Source: a virus. Taken from it: 53,983 nucleotides of DNA. The stretch spans positions 1 through 53,983 of the IMG/VR virus record IMGVR_UViG_3300032313_001579, one strand, 5' to 3'. Shown one piece after another: positions 33,685-41,774 of this stretch. The stretch's first letter is position 1, and each line of letters starts with the position of its first letter. Position numbers and translations under genes: made by a program. The notes beneath the pieces are model-generated. The model had not been told where the DNA came from and did no database searches. It was given only the letters and a program-made list of their open reading frames with translations.

Positions 33685-34128
33685 ATGCCCAATTTTCGTC
33701 AAGGCATCTATACAGTGAAGAATCCTGGCAAGTATGTGGGCAAGGGCACGCCCAGATACAGATCTGGCTGGGAACTGACCTTCATGATGTTTCTTGACAG
33801 CAACGACAACATCGTACAGTGGGCCAGTGAAAGCATCACCATACCCTACAGAAATCCCATCACAGGAAAACAGAGCATGTATGTGCCAGATTTTTTTGTG
33901 ACTTACCGTGGACGTGACAACACAACTCGAGCAGAACTGATAGAAATCAAGCCCAAAAAACAAAGCCTGATTGAAAGCCGAATGACAGATAGAGATCGTG
34001 CTATAGTAGCTGTCAACTACGCCAAATGGGATTCTGCAACCAAATGGGCTCGACGCAACGGGCTCACATTTAGAGTGATCAACGAAGATCAGATATTCCA
34101 TCAAGGCAGCAAAAAGACCGGTAAATAG
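33685..34128 (+). CDS. 4: Head completion protein gp4 (nuclease-like fold)
   Basis: 147 residues (T4 gp4 150). Motifs: YRSGWELTFMMFLD with E30, YVPDFFVTYRG with P68-D69, and LIEIKPKK with E87 and K89, a PD-(D/E)xK arrangement shared with TnsA-like nucleases. gp4 finishes filled heads and gives them competence for tail joining; the DNA end may be its substrate. Compact neighbours on both sides (2-3 base gaps). Confidence 0.9.
   Translation: MPNFRQGIYTVKNPGKYVGKGTPRYRSGWELTFMMFLDSNDNIVQWASESITIPYRNPITGKQSMYVPDFFVTYRGRDNTTRAELIEIKPKKQSLIESRMTDRDRAIVAVNYAKWDSATKWARRNGLTFRVINEDQIFHQGSKKTGK
34120..34127 (+). promoter_or_regulatory. Late-promoter-like GGTAAATA at the gp4 stop, 4 bases from gp16 ATG
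   Basis: The octamer overlaps the AAATAG end of gp4, then GGTC, then ATG. It may be chance because AAATAG is a natural Lys-stop end, but the same geometry occurs at 41673-41685. Confidence 0.35.
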
Positions 34129-34131
34129 GTC

Positions 34132-34632
34132 ATGACGAGGAAATTAGAAGAACTTTTTGATCTGCCGCCCAGTGGTTGCGAAAGCGAAACTACTGAATCC
34201 GCGGCCGCCACTGAACAAACCCGTAGTCAGTTGGCGCAGATAGATGCTACTATAGACAAGATAGATGCAGCCTTGCCCATGGTGCGTGATTTAGAAGCCG
34301 GAGATGGCGAGTTGGATGACTTGGCTAACAAAGCCCAGGAAACCTTTGACAACTTGATGGATCTGGGTTTCAATGTGGACAGCCGCTATGCGTCAGAAAT
34401 ATTTGCTGTGGCCGGAACCATGCTGGGACATGCGCTCACAGCCAAGACTGCCAAGTTGAACAAAAAGCTAAAAATGGTAGATCTACAGTTGAAAAAGATG
34501 AAAATGGATCAGGACCAGGCCAGCAAGAGTGGTGATGAACCTGTGGAAACAGCACACGGACAGGTGCTGAGTCGCAACGATTTGTTGGAACGACTCATGA
34601 GCACAAGAGACCAAAACAATAACAAAGCATAA
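34132..34632 (+). CDS. 16: Small terminase subunit gp16
   Basis: 166 residues, T4 gp16 164. Pattern: MTRKLEELFDLPP, then helical ATIDKIDAALPMVRDL, DLANKAQETFDNLMDLGFNVDSRYASEIFAVAGTMLGHALTAKTAKLNKKLKMVDLQLKKMKMD. This central coiled coil with the hinge DLGFNVD is typical of gp16, which regulates the packaging motor and binds DNA ends. The large subunit gp17 lies 7 kb downstream here, not next to it as in T4. Confidence 0.92.
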   Translation: MTRKLEELFDLPPSGCESETTESAAATEQTRSQLAQIDATIDKIDAALPMVRDLEAGDGELDDLANKAQETFDNLMDLGFNVDSRYASEIFAVAGTMLGHALTAKTAKLNKKLKMVDLQLKKMKMDQDQASKSGDEPVETAHGQVLSRNDLLERLMSTRDQNNNKA

Positions 34633-34635
34633 ATA
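34628..34635 (+). promoter_or_regulatory. Late promoter CATAAATA
   Basis: CATAAATA overlapping the gp16 stop, 18 bases before ATG 34654. It would start the transcript of the putative internal capsid proteins. Confidence 0.6.
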
Positions 34636-34653
34636 TCGTATAGGGATACAAAT

Positions 34654-35262
34654 ATGAAAAATTTTCAAGAATACCTGGCCGAAAGCCAAAGAACCTACAA
34701 CTATCGCATGAAAATTGTGGGCGATGTTGAACCTGGGGTGATCAAAGCCTTGGAGGAAAAACTTCAACAGTTTGATCCTGTAAAAATTGGCGCTGTGAAA
34801 AAAACGCCCATACAGCTCAAACCTGCAGACTTTCCTGCACATGCCAATGAAAGTGTGAGTTGCATGGACTGTGAATTCCGCTATCCGGCCATTGAGCCAC
34901 AGATCCAACAGATTGCTCAACTGTTGGGACTTGATCCCAACCGTGTGCGTTTGTTGACCACGGCCTATGAAGACAGCCTGAATGTAGAGCGTGAAAAGGT
35001 TGAAGAAGAAAACAAAGACCTGCTGACCGATACTGACTATCCTGCACCGGACGCAGAACAACGAGCACTCAGCAAAGATTACTCAGCACCCTATGACGAG
35101 CATGCTGTGTTGAAGAATGCCTACCGCAGTGATTTTACCGTGGCTGGTGGCAAGACACCACCTGCCCGGACCACAAACGATTTGCCAATGGGCACATCAA
35201 GCCCTATGACCAAGGTCAAACGCCCACCACGTCCAGCCACTGGCGCCAACCCAAGAGGATAA
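34654..35262 (+). CDS. Probable internal capsid protein with capsid-targeting N-terminus
   Basis: 202 residues. The N-terminus MKNFQEYLAES closely resembles the T4 capsid-targeting peptide of internal proteins (MKTYQEFIAEA), and LAE/S is a consensus gp21 cleavage site. The body has SVSCMDCEFRYPAIEPQ, a helical region LLGLDPNRVRLLTTAYEDSL, and a Pro/Lys-rich C-terminus (KVKRPPRPATGANPRG). Function after cleavage unknown. Follows gp16 with its own late promoter. Confidence 0.55.
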   Translation: MKNFQEYLAESQRTYNYRMKIVGDVEPGVIKALEEKLQQFDPVKIGAVKKTPIQLKPADFPAHANESVSCMDCEFRYPAIEPQIQQIAQLLGLDPNRVRLLTTAYEDSLNVEREKVEEENKDLLTDTDYPAPDAEQRALSKDYSAPYDEHAVLKNAYRSDFTVAGGKTPPARTTNDLPMGTSSPMTKVKRPPRPATGANPRG

Positions 35263-35266
35263 CAGC

Positions 35267-37120
35267 ATGACATTTTTTTATGACCTAAACAAACGATTGG
35301 CTGACCTAGCCAAAAAACAAGAGCTTACAGAAAGTGCTCAACCTGCTGTGGCCGAAGGCAGTACAGGCGACTATTCAGCTAAAAAGGCTGCCGCTGGCAA
35401 AGATATTGGCAAGCCAGGAAAAATGTTTTCAAAGATTGCTAAATCAGCAGGCAAAGAATATGGTAGCAAGGCCGCAGGCGAACGTGTGGCCGGTGCTGTG
35501 TTGAACAAGTTGCGTGCCAAAGAAAGTGTAGAAGAAAGCGACATGGATGAGTCAGCATTGCAAGCCTACATTGGCGACAAAAAATATGGCAAAGCCGGTA
35601 TGGATGCACTTCGCAAAGCCGGACGCGAAGGCGCCAGCAAAGACAAAATGAGTCAGATTCGCAATCGCTACAACAAGATGGACGAAGCTGACATGGAAGA
35701 AGGCAATTATTTTGGTAATCAAGTTAGGCTTGCCAAAGAAAAAGGTTTGAAGAAAGCCGACCTAGATGGCGACGGCGACATGGAAACAGTGCGTGAAGCA
35801 AGCAAGCCGGACTACATTGACCTGGACAAGGACGGCAACCGTAAAGAAACTATGAAAAAAGCTGCCGCTGACAAAAAGAAAAGTCGCGGTGCAGGTACAG
35901 CATTTGATCCTGAAGTGGCCAAATCAATGTTTGCCACCAAAGACGAACATCCACGCTATGATGTCAAAGATACCGGTTACAGCAAGCGTTATACTCGTAA
36001 GGTTCAAGATGAACCAAAAGACGACACAGAAGTTGACACAGGTCCCAAGAAAAAAGGCCGTCCAAAAGGTCCTGAAAAAGGTCCTGAGCGTGTGACCAAG
36101 GGCAGCACCAAGTACAAGATGGTGGGTGGCCAGCGTGTGAAAAAAGAAAAAACCAAGGAAGATCTTGACACTGATGGCGTTATGATGAACACACCCAGCA
36201 ACATGAGCAGTGAAGACATTGAAAGCATTTCATTGATCAACAAAGGTGAATACGATCGTGAAGGCGACATGGCCAAAGATGATTTACAAAGTCTTGCCAT
36301 GGCAGCCAAAGAATTGCACAGTATCCTGGGTGACGATGAGAATCTGCCAGAGTGGGTTCAAAGCAAGATCACCAAGGCCTTGGACTATATCAATTCCAGC
36401 AATCAATACATGCAACAACAAAAAAATGATGCGGAACCTGTGGCAGAAAAAGCTGTAAGCAAAAAACAACAGCGTTTTATGGGCATGGTTCATTCAGCAC
36501 AAAAAGGCGAAAAGCCATCCAGCAAAGAAGTAGCCAAGGTAGCCAAGACAATGGGCAAAAAAGATGCCGAAGACTTTGCCAAGACCAAGCACAAAGGCCT
36601 ACCAGAAAAAGTCAAAGAAGCAGATGCAGAAACACCTAAAGAGAAAAAATCCAAAGGTGGTTACGATTTTGGTGGCAGTGTGTACGAAAACTACAACAAA
36701 CAGCTCACAAAGTTGCTCACAGAAGGCATGAATATCACAGTGAACATGAACACTGGCCCAGATGGTCAACCCAGCAAGAATATCACAGTCAGTGCCGACG
36801 GCGACGATGCTGAAGCACTTGCCGCATTGTTAAAGATGGCCGGCATCGGCGGTCACGACAACGCAGAAAGCTGTGGTACCTGTGGCAAAGCACCTTGCGG
36901 CTGTGAAGCACTTGACGAGAACTCACCAGACTGGCCTACCAATACAGAAACATCAGACAATGCACTACAGTACTCAGGCGGCTTAAACGGTCCTAAATCA
37001 ACTGGACAAACAACAGTTCCTGTGATTGCCAGCCAACTGCGTAGACAAGCATCAATGGAAGAATCTGTAAAAATTGAGCGCAACTTGTTTAAGTTATACA
37101 ACAACTACAAGAATCAATGA
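35267..37120 (+). CDS. Large charged low-complexity protein, probable internal head protein
   Basis: 617 residues, very Lys/Glu/Asp/Ala-rich. Visible elements: two short Asp-rich loops that look like calcium-binding repeats (DLDGDGDMETV and DYIDLDKDGNRKE at about 163-193), an AT-hook-like KKKGRPKGPEKG (about 260-272), and a Cys cluster SCGTCGKAPCGC (about 532-546). Several LxE-type sites could be cut by gp21. Together this suggests a DNA-associated protein packaged in the head, but no family can be named. ATGA overlap with the next gene (37117). Confidence 0.5.
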   Translation: MTFFYDLNKRLADLAKKQELTESAQPAVAEGSTGDYSAKKAAAGKDIGKPGKMFSKIAKSAGKEYGSKAAGERVAGAVLNKLRAKESVEESDMDESALQAYIGDKKYGKAGMDALRKAGREGASKDKMSQIRNRYNKMDEADMEEGNYFGNQVRLAKEKGLKKADLDGDGDMETVREASKPDYIDLDKDGNRKETMKKAAADKKKSRGAGTAFDPEVAKSMFATKDEHPRYDVKDTGYSKRYTRKVQDEPKDDTEVDTGPKKKGRPKGPEKGPERVTKGSTKYKMVGGQRVKKEKTKEDLDTDGVMMNTPSNMSSEDIESISLINKGEYDREGDMAKDDLQSLAMAAKELHSILGDDENLPEWVQSKITKALDYINSSNQYMQQQKNDAEPVAEKAVSKKQQRFMGMVHSAQKGEKPSSKEVAKVAKTMGKKDAEDFAKTKHKGLPEKVKEADAETPKEKKSKGGYDFGGSVYENYNKQLTKLLTEGMNITVNMNTGPDGQPSKNITVSADGDDAEALAALLKMAGIGGHDNAESCGTCGKAPCGCEALDENSPDWPTNTETSDNALQYSGGLNGPKSTGQTTVPVIASQLRRQASMEESVKIERNLFKLYNNYKNQ

Positions 37121-37854
37121 AAACACTAAAAGAATACATCGCTGAAAGTGAACAATGGATGGCATCGCCTGCTGCAGGTGACACCTTTGCCATTGAACTA
37201 GACGACGGTGTGTTGATTGAAACCTACATAATCGAAGTGGCCGACGATTGTATTCTTCTAGATTCTACCCCAGAAATCAATGCAGCCTTGAGTGAATGGG
37301 CCACACTGGAAGACACTGATGAAGGCGATTCAGGTGTGATACTTGAGACCATGGGCTACGGCACACTAGTAGGTGAAGGCGCCATGAAGCACGAAATGAT
37401 GAAGAATGCAGAACGCATGAGTTTAGAACAGTTCAAAGACCGCTATGGTGACGAAGACTGGATTGAAGAATTTTGGCGCACAGCCACTGGCGAGACAGAG
37501 CAGTTGAAAGACGATCAAGATGCGGCCGTGGTAGCTGGCAAAGAAGCTGCGATTGATGCCGCACAACGCTTGGCCACAGACGAAGCCAAGTATCAAGGTC
37601 GTGAAGTCGCTCTCAACAAACCCATGGCGGGAGATGTAAAAAAATCAAAAGTGTATGTGCGAGACCCTGCTACTGGCAACATCAAAAAAGTAAACTTTGG
37701 TCACGGCGGCAAAACTGCCAAACGATTGGGTCAAAAGACCATGAAGATAAAAAAATCTAATCCGGCTCGTAGAAAGAGTTTTAGAGCAAGACACAATTGC
37801 GACAACCCAGGACCAAAAACCAAGGCGCGATATTGGTCTTGCCGTGCGTGGTAA
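37117..37854 (+). CDS. Probable internal capsid protein with capsid-targeting N-terminus
   Basis: 245 residues. N-terminus MKTLKEYIAESEQ fits the T4-type capsid-targeting peptide, with IAE/S as the cleavage site. The acidic middle (EDTDEGDSG) is followed by a basic C-terminal domain KSKVYVRDPATGNIKKVNFG, then KSNPARRKSFRARHNCDN and TKARYWSCRAW, with conserved-looking Arg and Cys. I recall this C-terminal block from other aquatic phage proteins with no assigned function. Overlaps the previous gene by four bases (ATGA). Confidence 0.6.
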   Translation: MKTLKEYIAESEQWMASPAAGDTFAIELDDGVLIETYIIEVADDCILLDSTPEINAALSEWATLEDTDEGDSGVILETMGYGTLVGEGAMKHEMMKNAERMSLEQFKDRYGDEDWIEEFWRTATGETEQLKDDQDAAVVAGKEAAIDAAQRLATDEAKYQGREVALNKPMAGDVKKSKVYVRDPATGNIKKVNFGHGGKTAKRLGQKTMKIKKSNPARRKSFRARHNCDNPGPKTKARYWSCRAW

Positions 37855-37869
37855 ACAAAGGAAAATAAA

Positions 37870-38160
37870 ATGGCTGCAAACGTATATACAACACTAGGTA
37901 ACACCACAGTCTACACAGACAAACTACAAATCTCAACAGGTGCCAACGCAGTTACCTATCAAGTCTATGCCACTGCTCTAGGCAGTGCTGCACCTGTTGG
38001 TAATATCTATTCAGCACCAATCTCAATTCCAGCCAACACCATATTTGAAGTTTACTCAGGAGCAGGCAACAAAGTCACAGTGGCCGGCACACCATTTACA
38101 GCCTTGGAACTGGGCACAGCCAGTTCTGCACAAGAAAGCGTGATCGGCACCGGAGCCTGA
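37870..38160 (+). CDS. Small beta-rich virion protein
   Basis: 96 residues, MAANVYTTLGNTTVYTDKLQIS, with a repeated Thr/Ala/Val strand pattern and C-terminal GTASSAQESVIGTG. AAAGGA precedes the ATG. Comparable small proteins occur in aquatic T4-like phages near head genes and are taken as structural. It has the same general style as the 103-residue protein at 7061. Function unknown. Confidence 0.55.
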   Translation: MAANVYTTLGNTTVYTDKLQISTGANAVTYQVYATALGSAAPVGNIYSAPISIPANTIFEVYSGAGNKVTVAGTPFTALELGTASSAQESVIGTGA

Positions 38161-38162
38161 TC

Positions 38163-38534
38163 ATGCGAGCCCGCGAGTTTATTGCTGAACGTGACGGCAA
38201 GATTGGCATTCGCAGACAATCTGCTACCAGAGGGCTGACCGTATTTGGCGATGCAGAACGTAGCAACAGTGACTACACATTGAATCGTGTGATGATGGCG
38301 GCGGCCATGGCCGACGGATCGGGCAATGTGCTGGACATGGATGAAAAAAGTTGGATAGGAAAAAAACGTGGTGCTTATCCTTACACTGAAATTGAACACG
38401 AAATGCTGAAACAAGCATTCCGTGCAGCCGGGGCAGAATACACTGATTTGAATGCAGGCGACATGGACTCAGAAGAGGTACCCAGTACCAACACACACAG
38501 TCCTGTAATAGCATTCCAAGGATACCCCCGATGA
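38163..38534 (+). CDS. MRAREF-family protein, capsid-targeting-like N-terminus
   Basis: 123 residues. Starts MRAREFIAERDGK; IAE/R fits a gp21 cut. The body GLTVFGDAERSNSDYTLNRVMMAAAM ... KSWIGKKRGAYPYTEIEHEMLKQAFRAAGAEYTDL is a compact helical domain that I recall from aquatic T4-like phages. The C-terminus HSPVIAFQGYPR is nearly shared with the next protein, so the two look like diverged relatives at both ends. ATGA overlap with the next gene. Confidence 0.6.
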   Translation: MRAREFIAERDGKIGIRRQSATRGLTVFGDAERSNSDYTLNRVMMAAAMADGSGNVLDMDEKSWIGKKRGAYPYTEIEHEMLKQAFRAAGAEYTDLNAGDMDSEEVPSTNTHSPVIAFQGYPR

Positions 38535-38914
38535 GAGCTAGAGAGTTTGTGTCTGAAAGTCGTGCAAAGTTGCCACCAGAGGCCGCAGGCCCCATGCATG
38601 ACACCTACATGTTGCCAGGTTTAAGAAACAACGATGCGTACCGCAGTTACAGATTTGGTGTGGCCATGGCTCGTGCTCGAGCCGACCTAGGCGGCCCCGG
38701 AAAAGACCTGCCCAAGTGGAACACAGAAAGTGCCATGGGCATGTATGGAATTATTGCTGGCTTTGATGAAACAGTGGATCCTGTAATAGATCTAGCACTC
38801 AAAATGACTGACATCAAAGGTGGGAAAATAGCTGTCAGCACAGACGACAGTGAAGAACCTGCCTATGTCACAACCCGAAGCCCCATAAATAGTTTCAAAG
38901 GATACCCAAGATAA
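38531..38914 (+). CDS. MRAREF-family protein, second copy
   Basis: 127 residues. Starts MRAREFVSESRAK and ends RSPINSFKGYPR, matching the ends of the preceding protein, while the middle (GPMHDTYMLPGLRNNDAYRSYRFGVAMARARAD ... DLALKMTDIKGGK) differs. Terminal conservation suggests that the ends serve a common purpose such as head targeting. Both genes are coupled by ATGA and the next by TAATG. Confidence 0.6.
   Translation: MRAREFVSESRAKLPPEAAGPMHDTYMLPGLRNNDAYRSYRFGVAMARARADLGGPGKDLPKWNTESAMGMYGIIAGFDETVDPVIDLALKMTDIKGGKIAVSTDDSEEPAYVTTRSPINSFKGYPR
38884..38891 (+). promoter_or_regulatory. Late promoter CATAAATA inside the end of the preceding gene
   Basis: CATAAATA 22 bases before ATG 38914, with AAAGGA in between (11 bases before the ATG). 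Confidence 0.5.
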
Positions 38915-39522
38915 TGGCCAGCCCACCACCACCATATGATGACATTACCGGCATAAGCCGTGCTGTAATGAAAGACAATGCACAGGAAACCATCGCTAAT
39001 TATAATGGCGTTGCAAGACCTAGTGAATTAGTGGTCAACCAACTGACACAAGATATCTATGTGGGCAACGTCAATGGAAATCTAAATTTGGTCGCCTACG
39101 GATCTGGTGTTACCAGCACCACAACATTCAACCCACAGTTCACTGACGGATCCGGCACATTTGCTGGTGGCACCGCCACGGCATCTTTTGTGCGTATGGG
39201 TCCGCTGATGTTTATACATGTGTATGTGGATTTTGCAGGGGTCACCAACTTTGGCAGCACAGGTTATCAGATTACACTGCCTACCTCAGCTTTAAACACA
39301 TTTAGACTGGCCGGCGGCTCCCTGCATCAAACAGCTGGCGCTGGTGCTCCGGCTCTGTATCATATTGCCGGCATTGTAGACACAGTTGACAGCACTACAG
39401 TTATGAAACTGTATTATTCTGGGAGCACCACTGATCTAGTTTGGAAATTCAACACTCCGGCTGTTGGTGCATGGCAGTCAGGAGCACACTTTGATATCTC
39501 CGGCACCTACCAAATAGCTTAG
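38914..39522 (+). CDS. Virion structural protein, fibre/receptor-like
   Basis: 202 residues. N-terminus MASPPPPYDDITGISRAVMKDNAQETIANYNG, then ARPSELVVNQLTQDIYVGNVNGNLNLVAYG, the short N-terminal repeat of phage fibre and head-fibre proteins; the rest is a predicted beta sandwich (FVRMGPLMFIHVYVDFAG, GYQITLPTSALNTFR). It fits a short fibre or head-fibre protein. Translated after the MRAREF pair through a TAATG overlap. Confidence 0.6.
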   Translation: MASPPPPYDDITGISRAVMKDNAQETIANYNGVARPSELVVNQLTQDIYVGNVNGNLNLVAYGSGVTSTTTFNPQFTDGSGTFAGGTATASFVRMGPLMFIHVYVDFAGVTNFGSTGYQITLPTSALNTFRLAGGSLHQTAGAGAPALYHIAGIVDTVDSTTVMKLYYSGSTTDLVWKFNTPAVGAWQSGAHFDISGTYQIA

Positions 39523-39530
39523 ATACAAAT

Positions 39531-39968
39531 ATGAAAAAACTACTACTCACTCTTTTACTCATTCCATGTTTGGCCATGGCACAAAAAATGCCCAAGAATT
39601 CTGCCACCTATGACGCACAGATCATCAGAGTGAGTGACGGTGATACCATTGTAATTAGTGCACCATTCCTGCCTGCTCCACTCAAACCTGAACTGGCTTT
39701 GCGTGTGTTTGGTGTAGACACTCCAGAAAAAGGACATCGTGCCCAGTGCCCTAGCGAAGATGCTCGCGGTCAAGCCGCCAGTGAATTTACCAAAAATGCT
39801 GTAAAGAGCACCAAGAAGCATCAGGTCGTATTGTATTCTTGGGACAAGTTCGGCGGCCGTGTGCTGGGCGACATGATCCTGGACGGTGTCAGTCTACGTA
39901 GTGAACTGATCCGCAACGGCTTTGCACGTGAATACTACGGCGATGCCAAGCAGAGCTGGTGTCAATAA
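39531..39968 (+). CDS. Secreted thermonuclease (staphylococcal nuclease family)
   Basis: 145 residues with a signal peptide MKKLLLTLLLIPCLAMA, likely cleaved before Q18. The mature part has the SNase motifs: VSDGDTIVI (metal site), LRVFGVDTPEKG with R58 and E66, and DKFGGRVLG with R110, the three catalytic residues. Family enzymes cut DNA and RNA with calcium. A phage-encoded, exported nuclease could degrade periplasmic or extracellular DNA, remove competing phage DNA or act at lysis. It stands at the end of a virion-protein block, before a radical SAM gene. Confidence 0.85.
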   Translation: MKKLLLTLLLIPCLAMAQKMPKNSATYDAQIIRVSDGDTIVISAPFLPAPLKPELALRVFGVDTPEKGHRAQCPSEDARGQAASEFTKNAVKSTKKHQVVLYSWDKFGGRVLGDMILDGVSLRSELIRNGFAREYYGDAKQSWCQ

Positions 39969-39989
39969 TATATCTACCAAAACCCTGTA

Positions 39990-39997
39990 GTTAAATA
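39990..39997 (+). promoter_or_regulatory. Late-promoter-like GTTAAATA, 5 bases from ATG
   Basis: GTTAAATA, then GCAGT, then ATG 40003. This is the same geometry as at 24808. Confidence 0.5.
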
Positions 39998-40002
39998 GCA
40001 GT

Positions 40003-41133
40003 ATGAGCAATTTCTATTGTGCCGCCCCTTGGCGAGGCCTACACATCAATCCGCGTGGTGATGTCAAAACCTGTTGTGCAGGCGATCCCAACATGCTGGG
40101 CAATCTCAATACTCAAAGCATAGAAAGTATTCTGCATGGTCCTGTCATGCAAGAAATACGTCAAACTATTCGGCAAGGCCGTCCACATGAGCAATATTGC
40201 CACAATTGCATCCAAGCTGAACGCTATGGTCGCAGTGAACGCGATTGGCACAACACGGTCAGTCCAGAATTTGACCCAACAACAGCACCAGACGACGAAC
40301 ACCGTCCTGCCCTGATTGATGTGCGTTGGAATATTACCTGCAATCTGAGCTGTAATTATTGTGGCGACAAATGTTCGAGCAAATGGGCCGCATTGCAACA
40401 GGTGCCATTCAAGTCAGGTGCAAGACCATATTATCAGCAGGTTTGTGATTATCTCGAACACCATCGGTCGGCCATACGTGAAGTGGCCTTGGTCGGCGGT
40501 GAACCATTGTTGTTGCCAGAAAACGAACGACTGTTAGATGTCATACCAGATGATTGCATAGTGACATTGATAACCAATGTGTCGGTTGATTTGGCCTCAA
40601 ACAAAATTTTTAACAAATTAAAAACACGCAGTCAAGTGGGATGGAGTCTGAGTTTTGACAACATTGAATCACGTTTTGAATATGTAAGATACGGTTCCAG
40701 TTGGAACCTGTTGTTAAAAAATTTAAAGGTTATCAACAACCTGTTTGATCAACAAGGTCATTGGGGCGGAATACATGCTGTCTACAACATATACAATGCC
40801 ACACGATTGGTTGAATTTACCCAGTTTGCAAGAAGTCAAGGATTTACTATTCATTGGCAAAGTTTATATCAGCCAGACTGTTTAGATCCACAAAAATTAG
40901 GTTCTGCAACCATGTCATTGGCTCAAAAAGAAATTGAGCACTTGTTGACATTGGATATCTGTCTAGATTCAGAACGCGATTTTTTCCAACAAGTTCAACA
41001 AAATTTTAATTCCGTGCAGGATTTGAAAAATCAGTTTGCCGAACATACAAACAAGATTGAAACAATTTATCACACAGATCAACAAGGACAGTTTGAGATG
41101 TTATGGCCAGAACTGGAGTTCCTATGCAAATAA
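40003..41133 (+). CDS. Radical SAM enzyme with N-terminal Cys cluster
   Basis: 376 residues. Core motif CNLSCNYC (C113, C117, C120) and GGEP (165-168). Ahead of the core is a Cys-rich domain: C6 in YCAAPWRGLHINPRGDVKTCCAG, C24-C25, and C66-x2-C69 (YCHNC), a SPASM-like auxiliary cluster module placed at the N-terminus. The third radical SAM gene (48486) shares this plan. SPASM-type enzymes modify ribosomal peptides or proteins. It overlaps the start of the 2OG-Fe(II) oxygenase by 10 bases, so the two are probably translated together and may act on the same substrate. Confidence 0.87.
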   Translation: MSNFYCAAPWRGLHINPRGDVKTCCAGDPNMLGNLNTQSIESILHGPVMQEIRQTIRQGRPHEQYCHNCIQAERYGRSERDWHNTVSPEFDPTTAPDDEHRPALIDVRWNITCNLSCNYCGDKCSSKWAALQQVPFKSGARPYYQQVCDYLEHHRSAIREVALVGGEPLLLPENERLLDVIPDDCIVTLITNVSVDLASNKIFNKLKTRSQVGWSLSFDNIESRFEYVRYGSSWNLLLKNLKVINNLFDQQGHWGGIHAVYNIYNATRLVEFTQFARSQGFTIHWQSLYQPDCLDPQKLGSATMSLAQKEIEHLLTLDICLDSERDFFQQVQQNFNSVQDLKNQFAEHTNKIETIYHTDQQGQFEMLWPELEFLCK

Positions 41134-41681
41134 CCCCAGTAGACGAATATGCAGATCTTTACATGGTCAGCAACATAGTGTCCTCTGAACTGGAGCAAAA
41201 GGTTCTTTCTACTCCCTGGATGGATCTAGAATTTGTCAAACAACCTGGACAAGAAAATTGGCCTCGTAGGCTTGTTGTAGACAAATATCTGCCGTGGTTG
41301 GATCAGTGGCAACACGAAATTTTACAAAGTTGGCCAGTTTTAGAACAGAGTTTGGGTGTAAAATTACAATCTTATTCAGGCACAGCATTTTGGTTAGACG
41401 AGCCTGGATTTACATGTGCCATACACACTGATGGTGAAATGCCAGGCAGTTTACACATCAGCTGGATTGGAGACAGTGGGCTAGGCACCACATTTTATCA
41501 TAGCAAAAATCGTAACAATGTGAGATTCCGCCACAAGTTTACAAGCAATTCGGGCTATGCCATGATCAACATGCCAGATCAGTCTGGTTATCGCCATCTG
41601 CAATGGCATGGCATGTTGGAACCAGTGCCCAAAAATTCATATAGACTTACTAGTTACACCTGGTTAGTACCTATTAAATAG
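41124..41681 (+). CDS. 2OG-Fe(II) oxygenase-like protein
   Basis: 185 residues. ATG 41124, with TGGAG 5 bases before it, is preferred over ATG 41103 inside the radical SAM gene. Iron ligands: H101-x-D103 (AIHTDGE) and H162 (LQWHGML), with R174 (NSYRLTSY) as the 2-oxoglutarate anchor, the classic facial triad on a jelly roll. Family enzymes hydroxylate proteins, nucleic acids or small molecules. Pairing with a SPASM-type radical SAM enzyme suggests a two-step modification of one target. Confidence 0.75.
   Translation: MQITPVDEYADLYMVSNIVSSELEQKVLSTPWMDLEFVKQPGQENWPRRLVVDKYLPWLDQWQHEILQSWPVLEQSLGVKLQSYSGTAFWLDEPGFTCAIHTDGEMPGSLHISWIGDSGLGTTFYHSKNRNNVRFRHKFTSNSGYAMINMPDQSGYRHLQWHGMLEPVPKNSYRLTSYTWLVPIK
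41673..41680 (+). promoter_or_regulatory. Late-promoter-like ATTAAATA at the oxygenase stop, 4 bases from ATG
   Basis: Octamer within the last codons (ATT AAA TAG), then GTCC and ATG 41685 of the 29-residue ORF. It would also serve the large terminase. Confidence 0.4.
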
Positions 41682-41684
41682 TCC

Positions 41685-41774
41685 ATGTTCAATAAAATAA
41701 AAAAACCTCGGCATGTTGGAGTATTTTATGCTCAACCAATGCCAGCAGAAAACATGCTCAAGGAGTTGGTATGA
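41685..41774 (+). CDS. 29-residue small ORF coupled to large terminase
   Basis: ATG 41685 to TGA 41774: begins MFNKIKKPRHVGVFYAQ, ends NMLKELV. It fills the gap between the oxygenase and gp17, has a late-promoter-like octamer 4 bases upstream, and its stop overlaps the terminase ATG as ATGA. Its last bases AAGGAG form the ribosome binding site of gp17. It may be a leader peptide coupling translation or a small basic protein. Conservation cannot be judged here. Confidence 0.45.
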   Translation: MFNKIKKPRHVGVFYAQPMPAENMLKELV

